A DNA stretch of 35,048 nucleotides from Bacteroidales bacterium. Its GTDB lineage: Bacteria; Bacteroidota; Bacteroidia; Bacteroidales; UBA932. The notes under the pieces were generated by a model, which searched no databases, had not been told where the DNA came from, and was given only the letters and a program-made list of their open reading frames with translations. The DNA lies in the NCBI GenBank assembly GCA_017548445.1, contig JAFYZZ010000037.1, positions 1 to 35,048 on the forward strand. Reading direction: 5' to 3'. Each line of letters starts with the position of its first letter. The first letter of the stretch is position 1. This document shows positions 1-10,318 of the stretch, piece by piece. The position numbers and the translations under genes were made by a program.

Positions 1-777
1 CTCCTTCAGACGCTGGAGGGCCATCGGGTCCTTCTTGAGGTCGATGCCGCCGTTGTCGGTGGCGAACTCGCGGGCCAGCCATTCGATGATGGCCTGGTCG
101 AAGTCGTCGCCGCCCAGGTGGGTGTCGCCGTTGGTGGACTTCACCTCGAACACGCCGTCGCCGAGTTCCAGGATGGAGATATCGAAGGTGCCGCCACCGA
201 GGTCGTACACCGCGACCTTCATATTCTTGTTCTTCTTGTCGAGGCCGTAGGCCAGAGCGGCGGCCGAAGGCTCTTTGATTAAGCGCTTGACGTCCAGACC
301 CGCGATCTTGCCGGCCTCCTTGGTGGCCTGGCGCTGCGAGTCGGAGAAGTACGCCGGCACGGTGATGACCGCCTCGGTAACCTCCTGGCGGAGATAGTCT
401 TCAGCCGTCTTCTTCATTTTCTGAAGGATAATTGCGGAGATCTCCTGCGGAGAATACAGGCGGCCGTTGATGTCCACGCGCGGGGTGTTGTTTTCGCCGC
501 GGGCGACCTTGTACGGCACGCGGGCGACCTCGCGGTTCACCTGGTCGTAGGTCTCGCCCATAAAGCGCTTGATCGAGAAGACGGTGTTGTGAGGGTTGGT
601 GATGGCCTGGCGCTTGGCGGGGTTGCCCACCTTGCGTTCGCCATTGTCGGTAAAGGCGACGATGGACGGCGTCGTGCGCGCGCCTTCGTCATTGATGATC
701 ACGGTAGGCTGGTTGCCTTCCATCACGGCCACGCAGGAATTGGTGGTGCCGAGGTCGATTCCGATGATTTTTCCCAT
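1..777 (-). CDS. dnaK: Chaperone DnaK (Hsp70), N-terminal part, runs off the window
   Basis: ATP-dependent cytosolic Hsp70 chaperone working with DnaJ and GrpE. The 259 visible residues cover much of the actin-like ATPase domain; the rest of it, the substrate-binding domain and the lid lie beyond base 1. Landmarks seen: the phosphate-1 loop [10 protein letters not shown] at residues 6-15, [16 protein letters not shown] from residue 141, [11 protein letters not shown] from about 169, and the phosphate-2 loop [10 protein letters not shown] at 191-200. The ATG at 775-777 is chosen because [14 protein letters not shown] is the normal Hsp70 start. It is divergent from the pseudouridine synthase gene. 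No clean TAnnTTTG box lies upstream; a weak candidate (ATTG at 873-876, spacer 21, AGGTTTTG at 844-851, minus strand) would give a leader of about 60 bases with a GC-rich hairpin. Identity is very secure. Confidence 0.97.
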   Translation of the reverse strand, partial: MGKIIGIDLGTTNSCVAVMEGNQPTVIINDEGARTTPSIVAFTDNGERKVGNPAKRQAITNPHNTVFSIKRFMGETYDQVNREVARVPYKVARGENNTPRVDINGRLYSPQEISAIILQKMKKTAEDYLRQEVTEAVITVPAYFSDSQRQATKEAGKIAGLDVKRLIKEPSAAALAYGLDKKNKNMKVAVYDLGGGTFDISILELGDGVFEVKSTNGDTHLGGDDFDQAIIEWLAREFATDNGGIDLKKDPMALQRLKE

Positions 778-809
778 AATATCTGACTTTTAAGATTTCA
801 CGTTTGTCA

Positions 810-827
810 CCCGCCACCTCCGGCGGG
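810..827 (-). other. GC-rich hairpin in the dnaK leader
   Basis: CCCGCC (810-815) pairs with GGCGGG (822-827) around a six-base loop. It would lie in the 5' untranslated part of dnaK mRNA if the weak promoter near 844-851 is right. It could affect mRNA stability or translation, but no such role is shown. Confidence 0.35.
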
Positions 828-869
828 CCGGGAAGGGTATCATCAAAACCTTTGCCAACGGTTTTTTTC

Positions 870-882
870 TGACAATTTGTCA
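870..882. promoter_or_regulatory. 13-bp palindrome between dnaK and the pseudouridine synthase gene
   Basis: TGACAA-T-TTGTCA is a perfect six-base inverted repeat with a one-base centre. It abuts the plus-strand -7 box at 884-891 and covers the weak minus-strand -33 candidate for dnaK. Its size and position fit a dimeric repressor operator acting on both genes. It is not CIRCE (TTAGCACTC-N9-GAGTGCTAA), and the regulator is unknown. Confidence 0.4.
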
Positions 883-883
883 T

Positions 884-891
884 TATCTTTG
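884..891 (+). promoter_or_regulatory. Bacteroidota -7 box TATCTTTG for the pseudouridine synthase gene
   Basis: Matches the -7 consensus TAnnTTTG. The box ends four bases before the ATG at 896, so the transcript should be leaderless or nearly so. The -33 element is weak (TTTT at 862-865). Confidence 0.7.
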
Positions 892-895
892 CGGT

Positions 896-1621
896 ATGGA
901 ATATCGGCAGCTGAGCAAGGAAGAGTTCGACGACCTGGCGGGGCGGATCCTCTACGAGGACAACCACCTGCTGGCGGTCTGCAAGCGCGTGGGAGAGATC
1001 ACGCAGGGCGACAAGACGGGCGACGAATGCCTGACGGAGGCGTACAAGGCCTTCATCGCTCAGCGCGACGGCAAGCCGGGCAAGGTCTTCCTGGGCCTCC
1101 CCCACCGGCTGGACCGCCCCGTCAGCGGGGTGTGCCTGCTCGCGAAGACCTCCAAGGCCCTGGAACGGCTCGACAAAATGCTTCGAGACGGGGAGATCCA
1201 CAAGACCTACTGGGCGCTCTGCTGCGCGAAACCCGAACCCCCGGAAGGCCGCCTGGAGGGCTGGCTGAACCGGAACGAGCAGCAGAACAAGTCCTACATC
1301 GTGGCGGACGGAGCATCGCCCCGGCCCGCCCGTTTCCCGGAGGCGAAGCTCGCGAAACTCGAATACCGCTATCTGCGAAGCACGGACCGCTACCACCTGG
1401 TGGAGGTGGACCTGCTTACCGGCCGCCACCATCAGATCCGCTGCCAGCTGAGCCACCTGGGCTGTCCCGTCAAGGGCGACCTGAAGTACGGCGCGCCTCG
1501 CTCCAACCCCGACGGCGGAATCTGCCTGCACGCCCGCCGTATCCGCTTCACGCACCCGGTCCGGAAAGAGGAGATGGACATCACCGCCCCGCTGCCGGCC
1601 TCGTGGAAGGGCGTCAGCTGA
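896..1621 (+). CDS. RluA-family RNA pseudouridine synthase
   Basis: Isomerises specific uridines in rRNA or tRNA to pseudouridine. The 241-residue protein has the RluA catalytic motif HRLDRPVSGV (canonical HRLDxxTSG, with Asp as nucleophile) near residue 70 and the later GRHHQIR motif near residue 180. There is no N-terminal S4 domain, so this is a short RluA/RluC/RluD-type enzyme; its target site cannot be told from sequence. The ATG at 896 is supported by the -7 box directly upstream, which leaves almost no leader. The gene end overlaps the convergent AraC-type gene by eight bases in the palindrome TCAGCTGA, which contains both stop codons. Family assignment is secure. Confidence 0.9.
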   Translation: MEYRQLSKEEFDDLAGRILYEDNHLLAVCKRVGEITQGDKTGDECLTEAYKAFIAQRDGKPGKVFLGLPHRLDRPVSGVCLLAKTSKALERLDKMLRDGEIHKTYWALCCAKPEPPEGRLEGWLNRNEQQNKSYIVADGASPRPARFPEAKLAKLEYRYLRSTDRYHLVEVDLLTGRHHQIRCQLSHLGCPVKGDLKYGAPRSNPDGGICLHARRIRFTHPVRKEEMDITAPLPASWKGVS

Positions 1622-2600
1622 CTTCTCCTCCTTCTCGCGTCCGCTCCATATAGGCGGACGGCGTCTCCCCCATATTGAGCTTAAAGGCCATATTGAAACT
1701 GACCGTCGAGTGGAAACCGCACATCATCGCCAGATTGATGACCTTCAGGTTGCGGTCCTGCCGGATCAGTTCCAGGGCGTACTGGATGCGGTAATAGTTG
1801 ACGAACTGGCTGAAGTTGCGCCCCGCCTGGATGTTGATGGTCCGGGAAAGATAGGTCTTGTTGGAAAAGACCAGCCCGGCCAGGTTCATCAGGTTGAAAT
1901 CCGGATCCAGGAAAGGACGCTTCTTCTCCATCACGTCCACCACCCGTTCGTACAGACGCGTCATCTTCGCCGCGTCTTCGTCATTCGGACCCGTCTGGGG
2001 CGGAACCGGGCGCAGGTTCCCCTTCAGCAGACCCTTGAGTTCCAGTTCTTTCTTCTTGCTGATGAAAAATGTCCTGCCCGTGCGTGCCCGCAGCAGGAGC
2101 ACGGCGTACAGCGCCGCCGCAGGCGCCAGCACCAGACAGGCCGCCCAGGCCGGAGCGGCCGGCGACGGGAAAGCCGCCGCCAGCAGGTACAAGGCCAGGG
2201 AATAGCTATGACGCGCGTGGTTCTCCACGCCGTGCCAGACGGCGTACTGGCGGAACAAAGGTCGCAGATAGGCGTAGCGTGCCGCCGCGCGGAATGTCAG
2301 GCAGACGGCGTGCAGGCCCAGCACCGGCAGCAGGAAAAGCCGCAGCGGCAGGTCCGCCCAAACGCCCACCGCACAGACCGCCAGCTCCCCCAGGGAGAAA
2401 CGGAAAGACAGGGCCATCCCCTCCTCCGAGACCGGCAGCAGGAGCAGCACCGCACAGGCCGACAGCAAACCCGCCGTCCAGGCGTCCGGTCCCGCGACGG
2501 TGCCGAGCCGCATAGAACCCGCAAGCGGCGGAAGCGCCAGGCAGCACACCGAAATCACGCATATGCAACGGTGCAGCGAAATCTTGACAGTTCTCTTCAT
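1614..2600 (-). CDS. Membrane-anchored AraC-type transcriptional regulator
   Basis: A 328-residue protein. Roughly the first 180 residues are hydrophobic and should form several membrane helices; a basic linker (FFISKKKE) follows. The C-terminal ~100 residues form an AraC double helix-turn-helix: note FSNKTYLSRTIN in the first HTH region, then NYYRIQYALELI and the second HTH with AMMCGFHSTVSFNMAFK. Membrane-bound AraC proteins of this layout are common in Bacteroidota and are thought to sense envelope or extracellular signals, but no ligand can be named. I place the start at the ATG 2598-2600 because upstream starts fall inside the -7 box at 2619-2626. The gene is monocistronic and ends inside the shared palindromic stop with the pseudouridine synthase gene. 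Confidence 0.82.
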   Translation of the reverse strand: MKRTVKISLHRCICVISVCCLALPPLAGSMRLGTVAGPDAWTAGLLSACAVLLLLPVSEEGMALSFRFSLGELAVCAVGVWADLPLRLFLLPVLGLHAVCLTFRAAARYAYLRPLFRQYAVWHGVENHARHSYSLALYLLAAAFPSPAAPAWAACLVLAPAAALYAVLLLRARTGRTFFISKKKELELKGLLKGNLRPVPPQTGPNDEDAAKMTRLYERVVDVMEKKRPFLDPDFNLMNLAGLVFSNKTYLSRTINIQAGRNFSQFVNYYRIQYALELIRQDRNLKVINLAMMCGFHSTVSFNMAFKLNMGETPSAYMERTREGGEVS

Positions 2601-2618
2601 CCGTAACGATTTCCCGGA

Positions 2619-2626
2619 CAAAGATA
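2619..2626 (-). promoter_or_regulatory. -7 box TATCTTTG for the AraC-type gene
   Basis: Exact TAnnTTTG match on the minus strand, 18 bases before the chosen ATG at 2600. The -33 region falls in the terminator hairpin of the upstream yitT gene, so the -33 element is poor. Confidence 0.65.
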
Positions 2627-2629
2627 TGG

Positions 2630-2664
2630 AAAACCCCCGTCCTGAAGGGGGTCAGCACGGGGGT
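2630..2664 (-). terminator. Intrinsic terminator after the yitT pair
   Basis: ACCCCCGT (2657-2664 read on the minus strand) pairs perfectly with ACGGGGGT (2633-2640) around a 16-base loop. On the minus strand TTTTCC follows at once. It lies 33 bases past the stop of the last gene of the leuS-yitT group and fits a rho-independent terminator. It also separates that unit from the downstream AraC-type gene. Confidence 0.7.
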
Positions 2665-2696
2665 AAGGGATGAAAATGGCTTTTTGCGGTACGGAA

Positions 2697-3635
2697 TTAT
2701 TTCTTACCCCCTACCTTGAACCGGTCGAACCCCTTCCCGTACACCCCGGTCACGGAGGAAACGGAGATGAAGGCGTTCGGGTCGATGCCGTTGATGTACT
2801 TCAGGAACACGTTGAGGTCCGTCTTGCGCGTGATGACCATTATCACTTCCGTGTCCTGCTTGGTGTACCAGCCCTTGCCGTTGAGGACGGTCACGCCCCG
2901 GTGCAGGTCGCGGGTAATCGCATCGGCGATCTCCTCGTGTTTCGGAGAGAGGACGAAGATCTGCACCGACTGGCGGGAACCTGACAGGTACAGGTCCAGC
3001 ACCGTGCTCACGATGGTAATCAGGATGAAACCATATACCACAGTGGTGATCTTGTCCGGCCAGGCCATCAGGGTGCCGTCGGGCATATAGGACGGGACCA
3101 GGAGCGAGGACAGGATGATCACCGCGTCCATCATCAGGATCATCCGGCCCGGCGAAACGTTGCGGTACTTGTTGACAATCAGCGCGATGATGTCCGTTCC
3201 GCCCGTACTGCCGCCCTGCGAGATGGACAGGCCGATACCGATGCCCACGATGATGCCGCCCATTATGGTGCACATCAGCTTGCCGTTATCCAGCGCAAGC
3301 AGCTTGATGATTTCCTGCGGGATAAGCCCCTGCCCCACGTTCAACGCGACGGAGGTCAGCAGGATGGCGTAAACGGACTTGGCCCCGAAACTGCGCCCGA
3401 GGGTGAACAGCGCTGCTATCAGCAGACCGGCGTTCACGACAAAATAGGTATAGCCGATCTTGACTACGCCCCCCGTCGCATATTGGACGATGGAGCCCAT
3501 ACCGGTCACGCCGCCACCGATCATATTGTTGGGAATCAGGAAGATGATCCACCCCATCACGTACATCAGGACGCCCAGCGTAATCAAGGCATACTCCTTG
3601 ACGGCGACCCACACTTTCTTGTCAAACAACTTCAT
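2697..3635 (-). CDS. YitT family membrane protein with DUF2179 domain (second copy)
   Basis: Predicted inner-membrane protein of 312 residues with unknown transport or signalling role. The N-terminal two thirds is the YitT membrane domain with about six helices and the hallmark [17 protein letters not shown]. The last ~80 residues are a soluble DUF2179 domain (HRGVTVLNGKGWYTKQD, then VTGVYGKGFD). The ATG at 3633-3635 overlaps the end of the upstream paralogue by 14 bases, so translation is probably coupled. The two neighbours are clearly related in sequence and likely arose by tandem duplication. The gene is the last of the SPOR-M28-leuS-yitT-yitT group and is followed by a terminator. Confidence 0.88.
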   Translation of the reverse strand: MKLFDKKVWVAVKEYALITLGVLMYVMGWIIFLIPNNMIGGGVTGMGSIVQYATGGVVKIGYTYFVVNAGLLIAALFTLGRSFGAKSVYAILLTSVALNVGQGLIPQEIIKLLALDNGKLMCTIMGGIIVGIGIGLSISQGGSTGGTDIIALIVNKYRNVSPGRMILMMDAVIILSSLLVPSYMPDGTLMAWPDKITTVVYGFILITIVSTVLDLYLSGSRQSVQIFVLSPKHEEIADAITRDLHRGVTVLNGKGWYTKQDTEVIMVITRKTDLNVFLKYINGIDPNAFISVSSVTGVYGKGFDRFKVGGKK

Positions 3636-4550
3636 TGTCTTTCGCTTTCTTCTTGAGTTTCACGCCCGTCTTGATTTCCTCGAAACCCTCGCCGTAAACG
3701 TTGCGCGTGGGGGAAATCGACATAAAGGCACGCGGGTCGAGCTCCTTGATCACGCGCGTCAGTTCCGCAAGCTGGTTCTGCCCGATGAGCAGCAGCAGGA
3801 CGTTCCGGTCGGACTTGGTGTACCAGCCCTGGGCCTTGAGCACCGTCACGCCACGGTCCATATTCCGGATGATGTGGTCCGCGATCTGGTCGTACTTCTG
3901 CGAGAACACCAGCAGCTGGCAGGACGAGCGCTTGCCGCCTACGACGATGTCGATTACCAGCGAGAAGATCACCACCTCCACAAGGCCGTAGCACATATCC
4001 GAGAAGGTTTTGTCCGGCAGGAACAGCAGCAGGGAGCAGATGACCACGTCCGACAGCAGGAAAACCGTGCTGAGCGAAACCGGCCAGTATTTGTTGACCA
4101 TCAGCGCGATGATGTCGGTGCCGCCCGTGCTGCCGCCGTAGCGGAGCACGAGCCCGAGCCCGACGGACTCGAACACGCCGGCCACGACCGGCACCAGAAG
4201 GCGCTCCTCCATATAGAAGAAAGAGCCCGGAATCGCGTGAAGCACCTCCGCCTTCGAAAGGATCTGCATCGCCACGCTGGACATCACGATGCAGAAGATG
4301 GTCTTGAAGCCGAACCCGATGCCCATTGCGATCACCGCGATGATGATCAGCAACGCGTTGATCACAAAATAGGAATACTGGGCCTGGATCACGCCGCCCG
4401 TGGCGTACTGGATGATGGTGCACAGGCCCATCATCCCGCCGGCGGACATCCCGTTCGGAATCATAAAGCACTCCCACGCAATCGTGAAGATGAAACACGC
4501 GAGGGTGAGCGTGATGTATTCCCAGACGGTACGGTATATGTCCTTGCGCG

Positions 4551-4554
<4 letters not shown>
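3622..4554 (-). CDS. YitT family membrane protein with DUF2179 domain (first copy)
   Basis: A 310-residue paralogue of the gene downstream, with the same architecture: YitT membrane domain including [18 protein letters not shown], then DUF2179 ([16 protein letters not shown] and [10 protein letters not shown]). I set the start at ATG 4552-4554 because [13 protein letters not shown] gives a normal short cytoplasmic lead before the first helix; upstream in-frame starts would run far into leuS. The ATG overlaps the leuS stop in an ATGA (4551-4554), typical of translational coupling. The tail is very basic ([10 protein letters not shown]). Function is unknown for the family; a heterodimer of the two copies is possible but only inferred from their pairing. 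Confidence 0.88.
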
Positions 4555-7286
<2,732 letters not shown>

Positions 7287-7296
7287 ATATGACGTC

Positions 7297-8622
7297 TTAT
7301 TTTTTCTTTCTCTTTTCCAACCTGAATTCCACCCAGACCGACATCGCGGTCTTCACTTTCTTTCCGCGGAGGACGCCGGGCTTCCAGTCCGGCGACGAGG
7401 ACACCACGCGCACGGCTTCCGCGTCCAGGCGCGGATCGGCCCCCCGGGCCACCTTCACGTCCGTGACCTTGCCTTTCTCGTTGATGACGAAGTCCACGAG
7501 CACGCGCCCCTGCACCCCCTCGTCCACGCAACTACTTGGATACCTGAGGTATACATACACCCAGCGCCGGAGAAATTCGGCCGGATCGGCGGAGCGGAAG
7601 AAGGTGGGCCGGACGTCGAGGTCGATCAGCGACACGACGTCCCGGGCGTCGGTGCGGGCATCGTTTTCATCCTCGCGGAAGGCCGGCTTGCGGCCGTTCA
7701 CCAGCGTGATGCAGAAGTGGTAGATATACTCCAGTTCGCGCTCCATCCCGTCATATTCCAGGACGGAAGGAACGTCGCGGTCGGTATTGTATTCCGGATA
7801 CATCCCGGTGGTGAACATCACCGAAGGGATCTCCGCCGCGTAGAAGATGCGGTGGTCCGAGGACACCGGCTCCCGGCTCACCAGTTCCGGCGTGACGGGC
7901 TGCAGGCTGCCGCTGACTTCCGCGAGCAGGCGGTTCAGGTCCGGATTGGAGGACGTGAAGGCATAGAAACCGTTCGAGCCCGTGCCCAGCATATCCAGGT
8001 TCACCATCGCGTCGATCTTCTCTTTGCCGCTGAAGGAGCGGTTGATGAAATACCACGCGCCAGCCCCCGTTTCCAGCGAGGACCCGAACGCGGCGATGAT
8101 GACCGAGCGCTTGAGCAGCACGCGGTTCGCGGACAGCATCTTCGCAAGTTGAAGGAGCATCGCAAGCCCGGAGGCGTTGCCGTTCGCCCCGCAGAAGACC
8201 TTCTCGCGCGGCTCGCCGTTCACCAGGTACTCCATCCGGCCGAGGTTGTCCAGCCGGGCGCCGATGACGATGTAATGCTCGCGCAGTTCCGGGTCGTATC
8301 CGGGAATGAAACCGATGACGTTGCGGGAGGTGAGCGTGTCGCCGGCCTCCTGCTTCAGTCCGAAGAGATCCCCCTCGGGACCTCCCAGGACCTCGACTCC
8401 GCAGGAGACAAGTTCCTCGGCCACGTACACGGCGGCCTCCAGTTCCCCTTCCGATCCGGCCTTGCGGCCTTCCCGGGCAGGCGAGGCGAGGTATTCCACG
8501 TGCCGCTTCATCGCGGCCACCGCTTCGCTGTCTTCCAGCGAACCATAGGAAGTGCGGTATTGGGCGCCGGCGCTCAGGCACGCCGCCAGGCACAGCAGGC
8601 AGGTCAGGATCCTTCTTCTCAT
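7297..8622 (-). CDS. Secreted M28-like (aminopeptidase-fold) protein fused to a TonB C-terminal domain, probably inactive as a peptidase
   Basis: A 441-residue exported protein: signal peptide to about residue 21, an M28 zinc-peptidase fold to about 310, a linker, and a TonB C-terminal domain at ~352-436 ([20 protein letters not shown], then [12 protein letters not shown]). The M28 metal-site motifs are degraded. The usual A-H-x-D reads GARLDNLG, so Arg123 replaces the first His. GANDNASG reads GANGNASG, so Gly148 replaces the bridging Asp. The Glu-Glu pair is lost (FGSSLETG, 179-186). Asp210 (NLDMLG) and His257 (SSDH) remain. I infer a periplasmic or envelope pseudopeptidase that may bind peptides or a partner. 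The gene starts three bases after the SPOR gene and ends ten bases before leuS. Confidence 0.8.
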   Translation of the reverse strand: MRRRILTCLLCLAACLSAGAQYRTSYGSLEDSEAVAAMKRHVEYLASPAREGRKAGSEGELEAAVYVAEELVSCGVEVLGGPEGDLFGLKQEAGDTLTSRNVIGFIPGYDPELREHYIVIGARLDNLGRMEYLVNGEPREKVFCGANGNASGLAMLLQLAKMLSANRVLLKRSVIIAAFGSSLETGAGAWYFINRSFSGKEKIDAMVNLDMLGTGSNGFYAFTSSNPDLNRLLAEVSGSLQPVTPELVSREPVSSDHRIFYAAEIPSVMFTTGMYPEYNTDRDVPSVLEYDGMERELEYIYHFCITLVNGRKPAFREDENDARTDARDVVSLIDLDVRPTFFRSADPAEFLRRWVYVYLRYPSSCVDEGVQGRVLVDFVINEKGKVTDVKVARGADPRLDAEAVRVVSSSPDWKPGVLRGKKVKTAMSVWVEFRLEKRKKK

Positions 8623-8625
8623 AAG

Positions 8626-9141
8626 CTACTCGTTATTAAGGATCCAGGCGTCCTTGGGGCAGAAGCGCTCGCCGCGCAGTTTCCTCAGGGACGCATATAC
8701 TTCGGTCAGGCTGTTGGAGGGACAGATGCCCACGGCGATGAAGCCGTTGCGGAACGGGATCAGGGTGGCCGGGTATCCGGCCTGCTCGGCCTTCCCGCCC
8801 TGGCGTTCAGCGTTCGCCGGCGTGCTGAAAGCGCCGATCATCACATAGTAGCGGTACGGCAGTTCCGTCCCGGTCCTGGTGGCGAGCTGGCGCGTGGAGA
8901 TGACGGACTCCTTGGCGTTGCGCAGCGAATCCAGGGTGGCCAGCGAGTCGGAAATCTGCTTCCTGACCAGCTTCAGGGAATCCAGGCGCCGCTGATGGGC
9001 CTGGGCTTCCTGTTCGATGCGCACGCGCTTGGCCTCGATGTCCCGCGACGTGGGACGGCCGGCCAGCTGGCGGAAGAAGTCGCATCCGCCCAGCAGGCAC
9101 ATCGAGGCGGCCAGCGCCGCTATGACCATTATTTTCTTCAT
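8626..9141 (-). CDS. SPOR-domain lipoprotein
   Basis: A 171-residue lipoprotein with lipobox LLGGC (Cys20), so it should be anchored in the envelope facing the periplasm. A charged, coiled-coil-prone stretch (~33-75, IEQEAQAHQRRLDSLKLV) leads to a C-terminal SPOR domain (~96-168), recognised from YYVMIGAFSTPANAERQ, the Ala/Gly-rich middle and the final strand. SPOR domains bind peptidoglycan strands lacking stem peptides at septa, so a link to cell division or wall turnover is likely. The start is fixed by the -7 box seven bases upstream. It heads the operon with the M28-like gene and leuS and is divergent from the CapA-like gene. Confidence 0.85.
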   Translation of the reverse strand: MKKIMVIAALAASMCLLGGCDFFRQLAGRPTSRDIEAKRVRIEQEAQAHQRRLDSLKLVRKQISDSLATLDSLRNAKESVISTRQLATRTGTELPYRYYVMIGAFSTPANAERQGGKAEQAGYPATLIPFRNGFIAVGICPSNSLTEVYASLRKLRGERFCPKDAWILNNE

Positions 9142-9148
9142 AATCCTG

Positions 9149-9156
9149 CAAATTTA
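9149..9156 (-). promoter_or_regulatory. -7 box TAAATTTG for the SPOR-M28-leuS-yitT unit
   Basis: Exact -7 consensus on the minus strand, with ATTG (9177-9180) as -33 at a 20-base spacer. It ends seven bases before the ATG, so the leader is nearly absent. It interleaves with the divergent promoter at 9167-9174. Confidence 0.75.
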
Positions 9157-9166
9157 CCAATTTTCT

Positions 9167-9174
9167 TATATTTG
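9167..9174 (+). promoter_or_regulatory. -7 box TATATTTG for the CapA-like gene
   Basis: Exact TAnnTTTG match nine bases before the ATG at 9184. The -33 match is weak (CCTG at 9145-9148). The two divergent promoters share the 42-base intergenic region. Confidence 0.72.
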
Positions 9175-9183
9175 CACAATGCT

Positions 9184-10302
9184 ATGAAAGCGAACCGATT
9201 CATACCCCTCCTGTTCCTGCTGCTCCCGGCCTGGAAAACCGCCGCCCAGCGGCCCGTTTTCCCTTTCGCGTCCGAACAGTATCAAATCCCGTTCCCGAAA
9301 GCCGCCCTGAACGCTCCCGATACCGTGAGCGTCGTCATTATCGGTGACGTGATGATGCACGCCAAGCAGCTCGAACGCGACCACCGTCCCTTCCTGGAGC
9401 GGATCGCCCCGGCGCTGCGTGAAGCGGACTTCGCCGTGGCCAATATGGAGTTTCCCCTCGGCGGGAAGCCCTATACCGGATATCCCGCCTTCTCGACGCC
9501 GGATTATTATCCCTGGTACGTGGGAGGAGAATGCGGCGTGGACGTCTTCTTAACGGCCAACAACCACGTGCTCGACCGGGGCTCAGCGGGTCTGAAGCGC
9601 ACCCTGGACGTTTACGAAAAGATCCGCGACTCGCTCGGCGTGCGGCAGACGGGTGCAGGACGCGATCCGGAGGAGTTGGGGCGCGACAACCCGCTGCTCC
9701 TCTCCCGGAAAGGGATACGCATCGCCCTGGTCAACTTCACCTACGGGACCAATACCGGTCCGGACCGGGAGTGGCCCAAGGTCAGCCTGATGCACAAGGA
9801 TGAGGTTTCAGCCGCCATCCGCAGCGCGCGTGAGCAGGGAGCGGACTTCGTCGTCGCCCTGCCGCACTGGGGCACGGAATACCAGCTCCGGCACGACGCC
9901 ACGCAGGGATCGTGGGCCGGATGGCTGGTCGGCGAGGGTGTGGATGCCGTGGTGGGGAGCCATCCCCACGTCGTCCAGGACACCACGCACATAGGCGGCG
10001 TTCCCGTCATCTATTCGCTCGGAAACGCCGTCTCGAATATGAGCGCCACCAACACGCGCATCGGCCTGATGGCCACGCTCCGGTTCGTGTACGACCCCGC
10101 CAGCGGGGAGAAGAAGATGCTCGAGCCCGAACTCCGTTTTCTCTGGTGCACCCTGCCCGAACGGCTCCTGCCCGACAGTTACGCCAGCCTGTTCGTAAAA
10201 GAGTGGGCCAACCGCCGGGACGATTGGCTCACTCCTTCTGATTTCGACAATATGATGTCCACCTACCGGCGCGTCCTGGACGCTACCGGAATCGAGGACT
10301 GA
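9184..10302 (+). CDS. CapA family (PGA_cap) metallophosphatase-like secreted protein
   Basis: A 372-residue exported protein (signal peptide to about residue 22) of the CapA/PgsA calcineurin-like fold. Motifs in order: GDVMMH (54-59), NMEFPLG (87-93), TANNHVLDRG (124-133), HWGTEYQ (228-234), GSHPHVVQ (258-265) and YSLGN. All expected metal-ligand positions are kept, so it is probably an active hydrolase. CapA homologues take part in poly-gamma-glutamate capsule work in Bacillus, but there is no capB or capC here, and in Bacteroidota the family usually stands alone with unknown substrate. The ATG at 9184 is chosen over upstream in-frame codons because of the -7 box at 9167-9174 and the signal peptide that follows. 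It converges on the TPR gene with a six-base gap. Confidence 0.85.
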   Translation: MKANRFIPLLFLLLPAWKTAAQRPVFPFASEQYQIPFPKAALNAPDTVSVVIIGDVMMHAKQLERDHRPFLERIAPALREADFAVANMEFPLGGKPYTGYPAFSTPDYYPWYVGGECGVDVFLTANNHVLDRGSAGLKRTLDVYEKIRDSLGVRQTGAGRDPEELGRDNPLLLSRKGIRIALVNFTYGTNTGPDREWPKVSLMHKDEVSAAIRSAREQGADFVVALPHWGTEYQLRHDATQGSWAGWLVGEGVDAVVGSHPHVVQDTTHIGGVPVIYSLGNAVSNMSATNTRIGLMATLRFVYDPASGEKKMLEPELRFLWCTLPERLLPDSYASLFVKEWANRRDDWLTPSDFDNMMSTYRRVLDATGIED

Positions 10303-10318
10303 CGGCGATTATTCGCCG
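10303..10318. terminator. Short hairpin between convergent CapA-like and TPR genes
   Basis: CGGCGA (10303-10308) and TCGCCG (10313-10318) form a perfect six-base stem with a TTAT loop. It contains the TPR stop codon. It is the only candidate bidirectional terminator here, and it lacks a clear T-tract. Confidence 0.35.

Noticed and set aside
9184..10302. Capsule (poly-gamma-glutamate) locus
   Set aside because: Only a CapA-like protein is present; capB and capC are missing and neighbours are unrelated.
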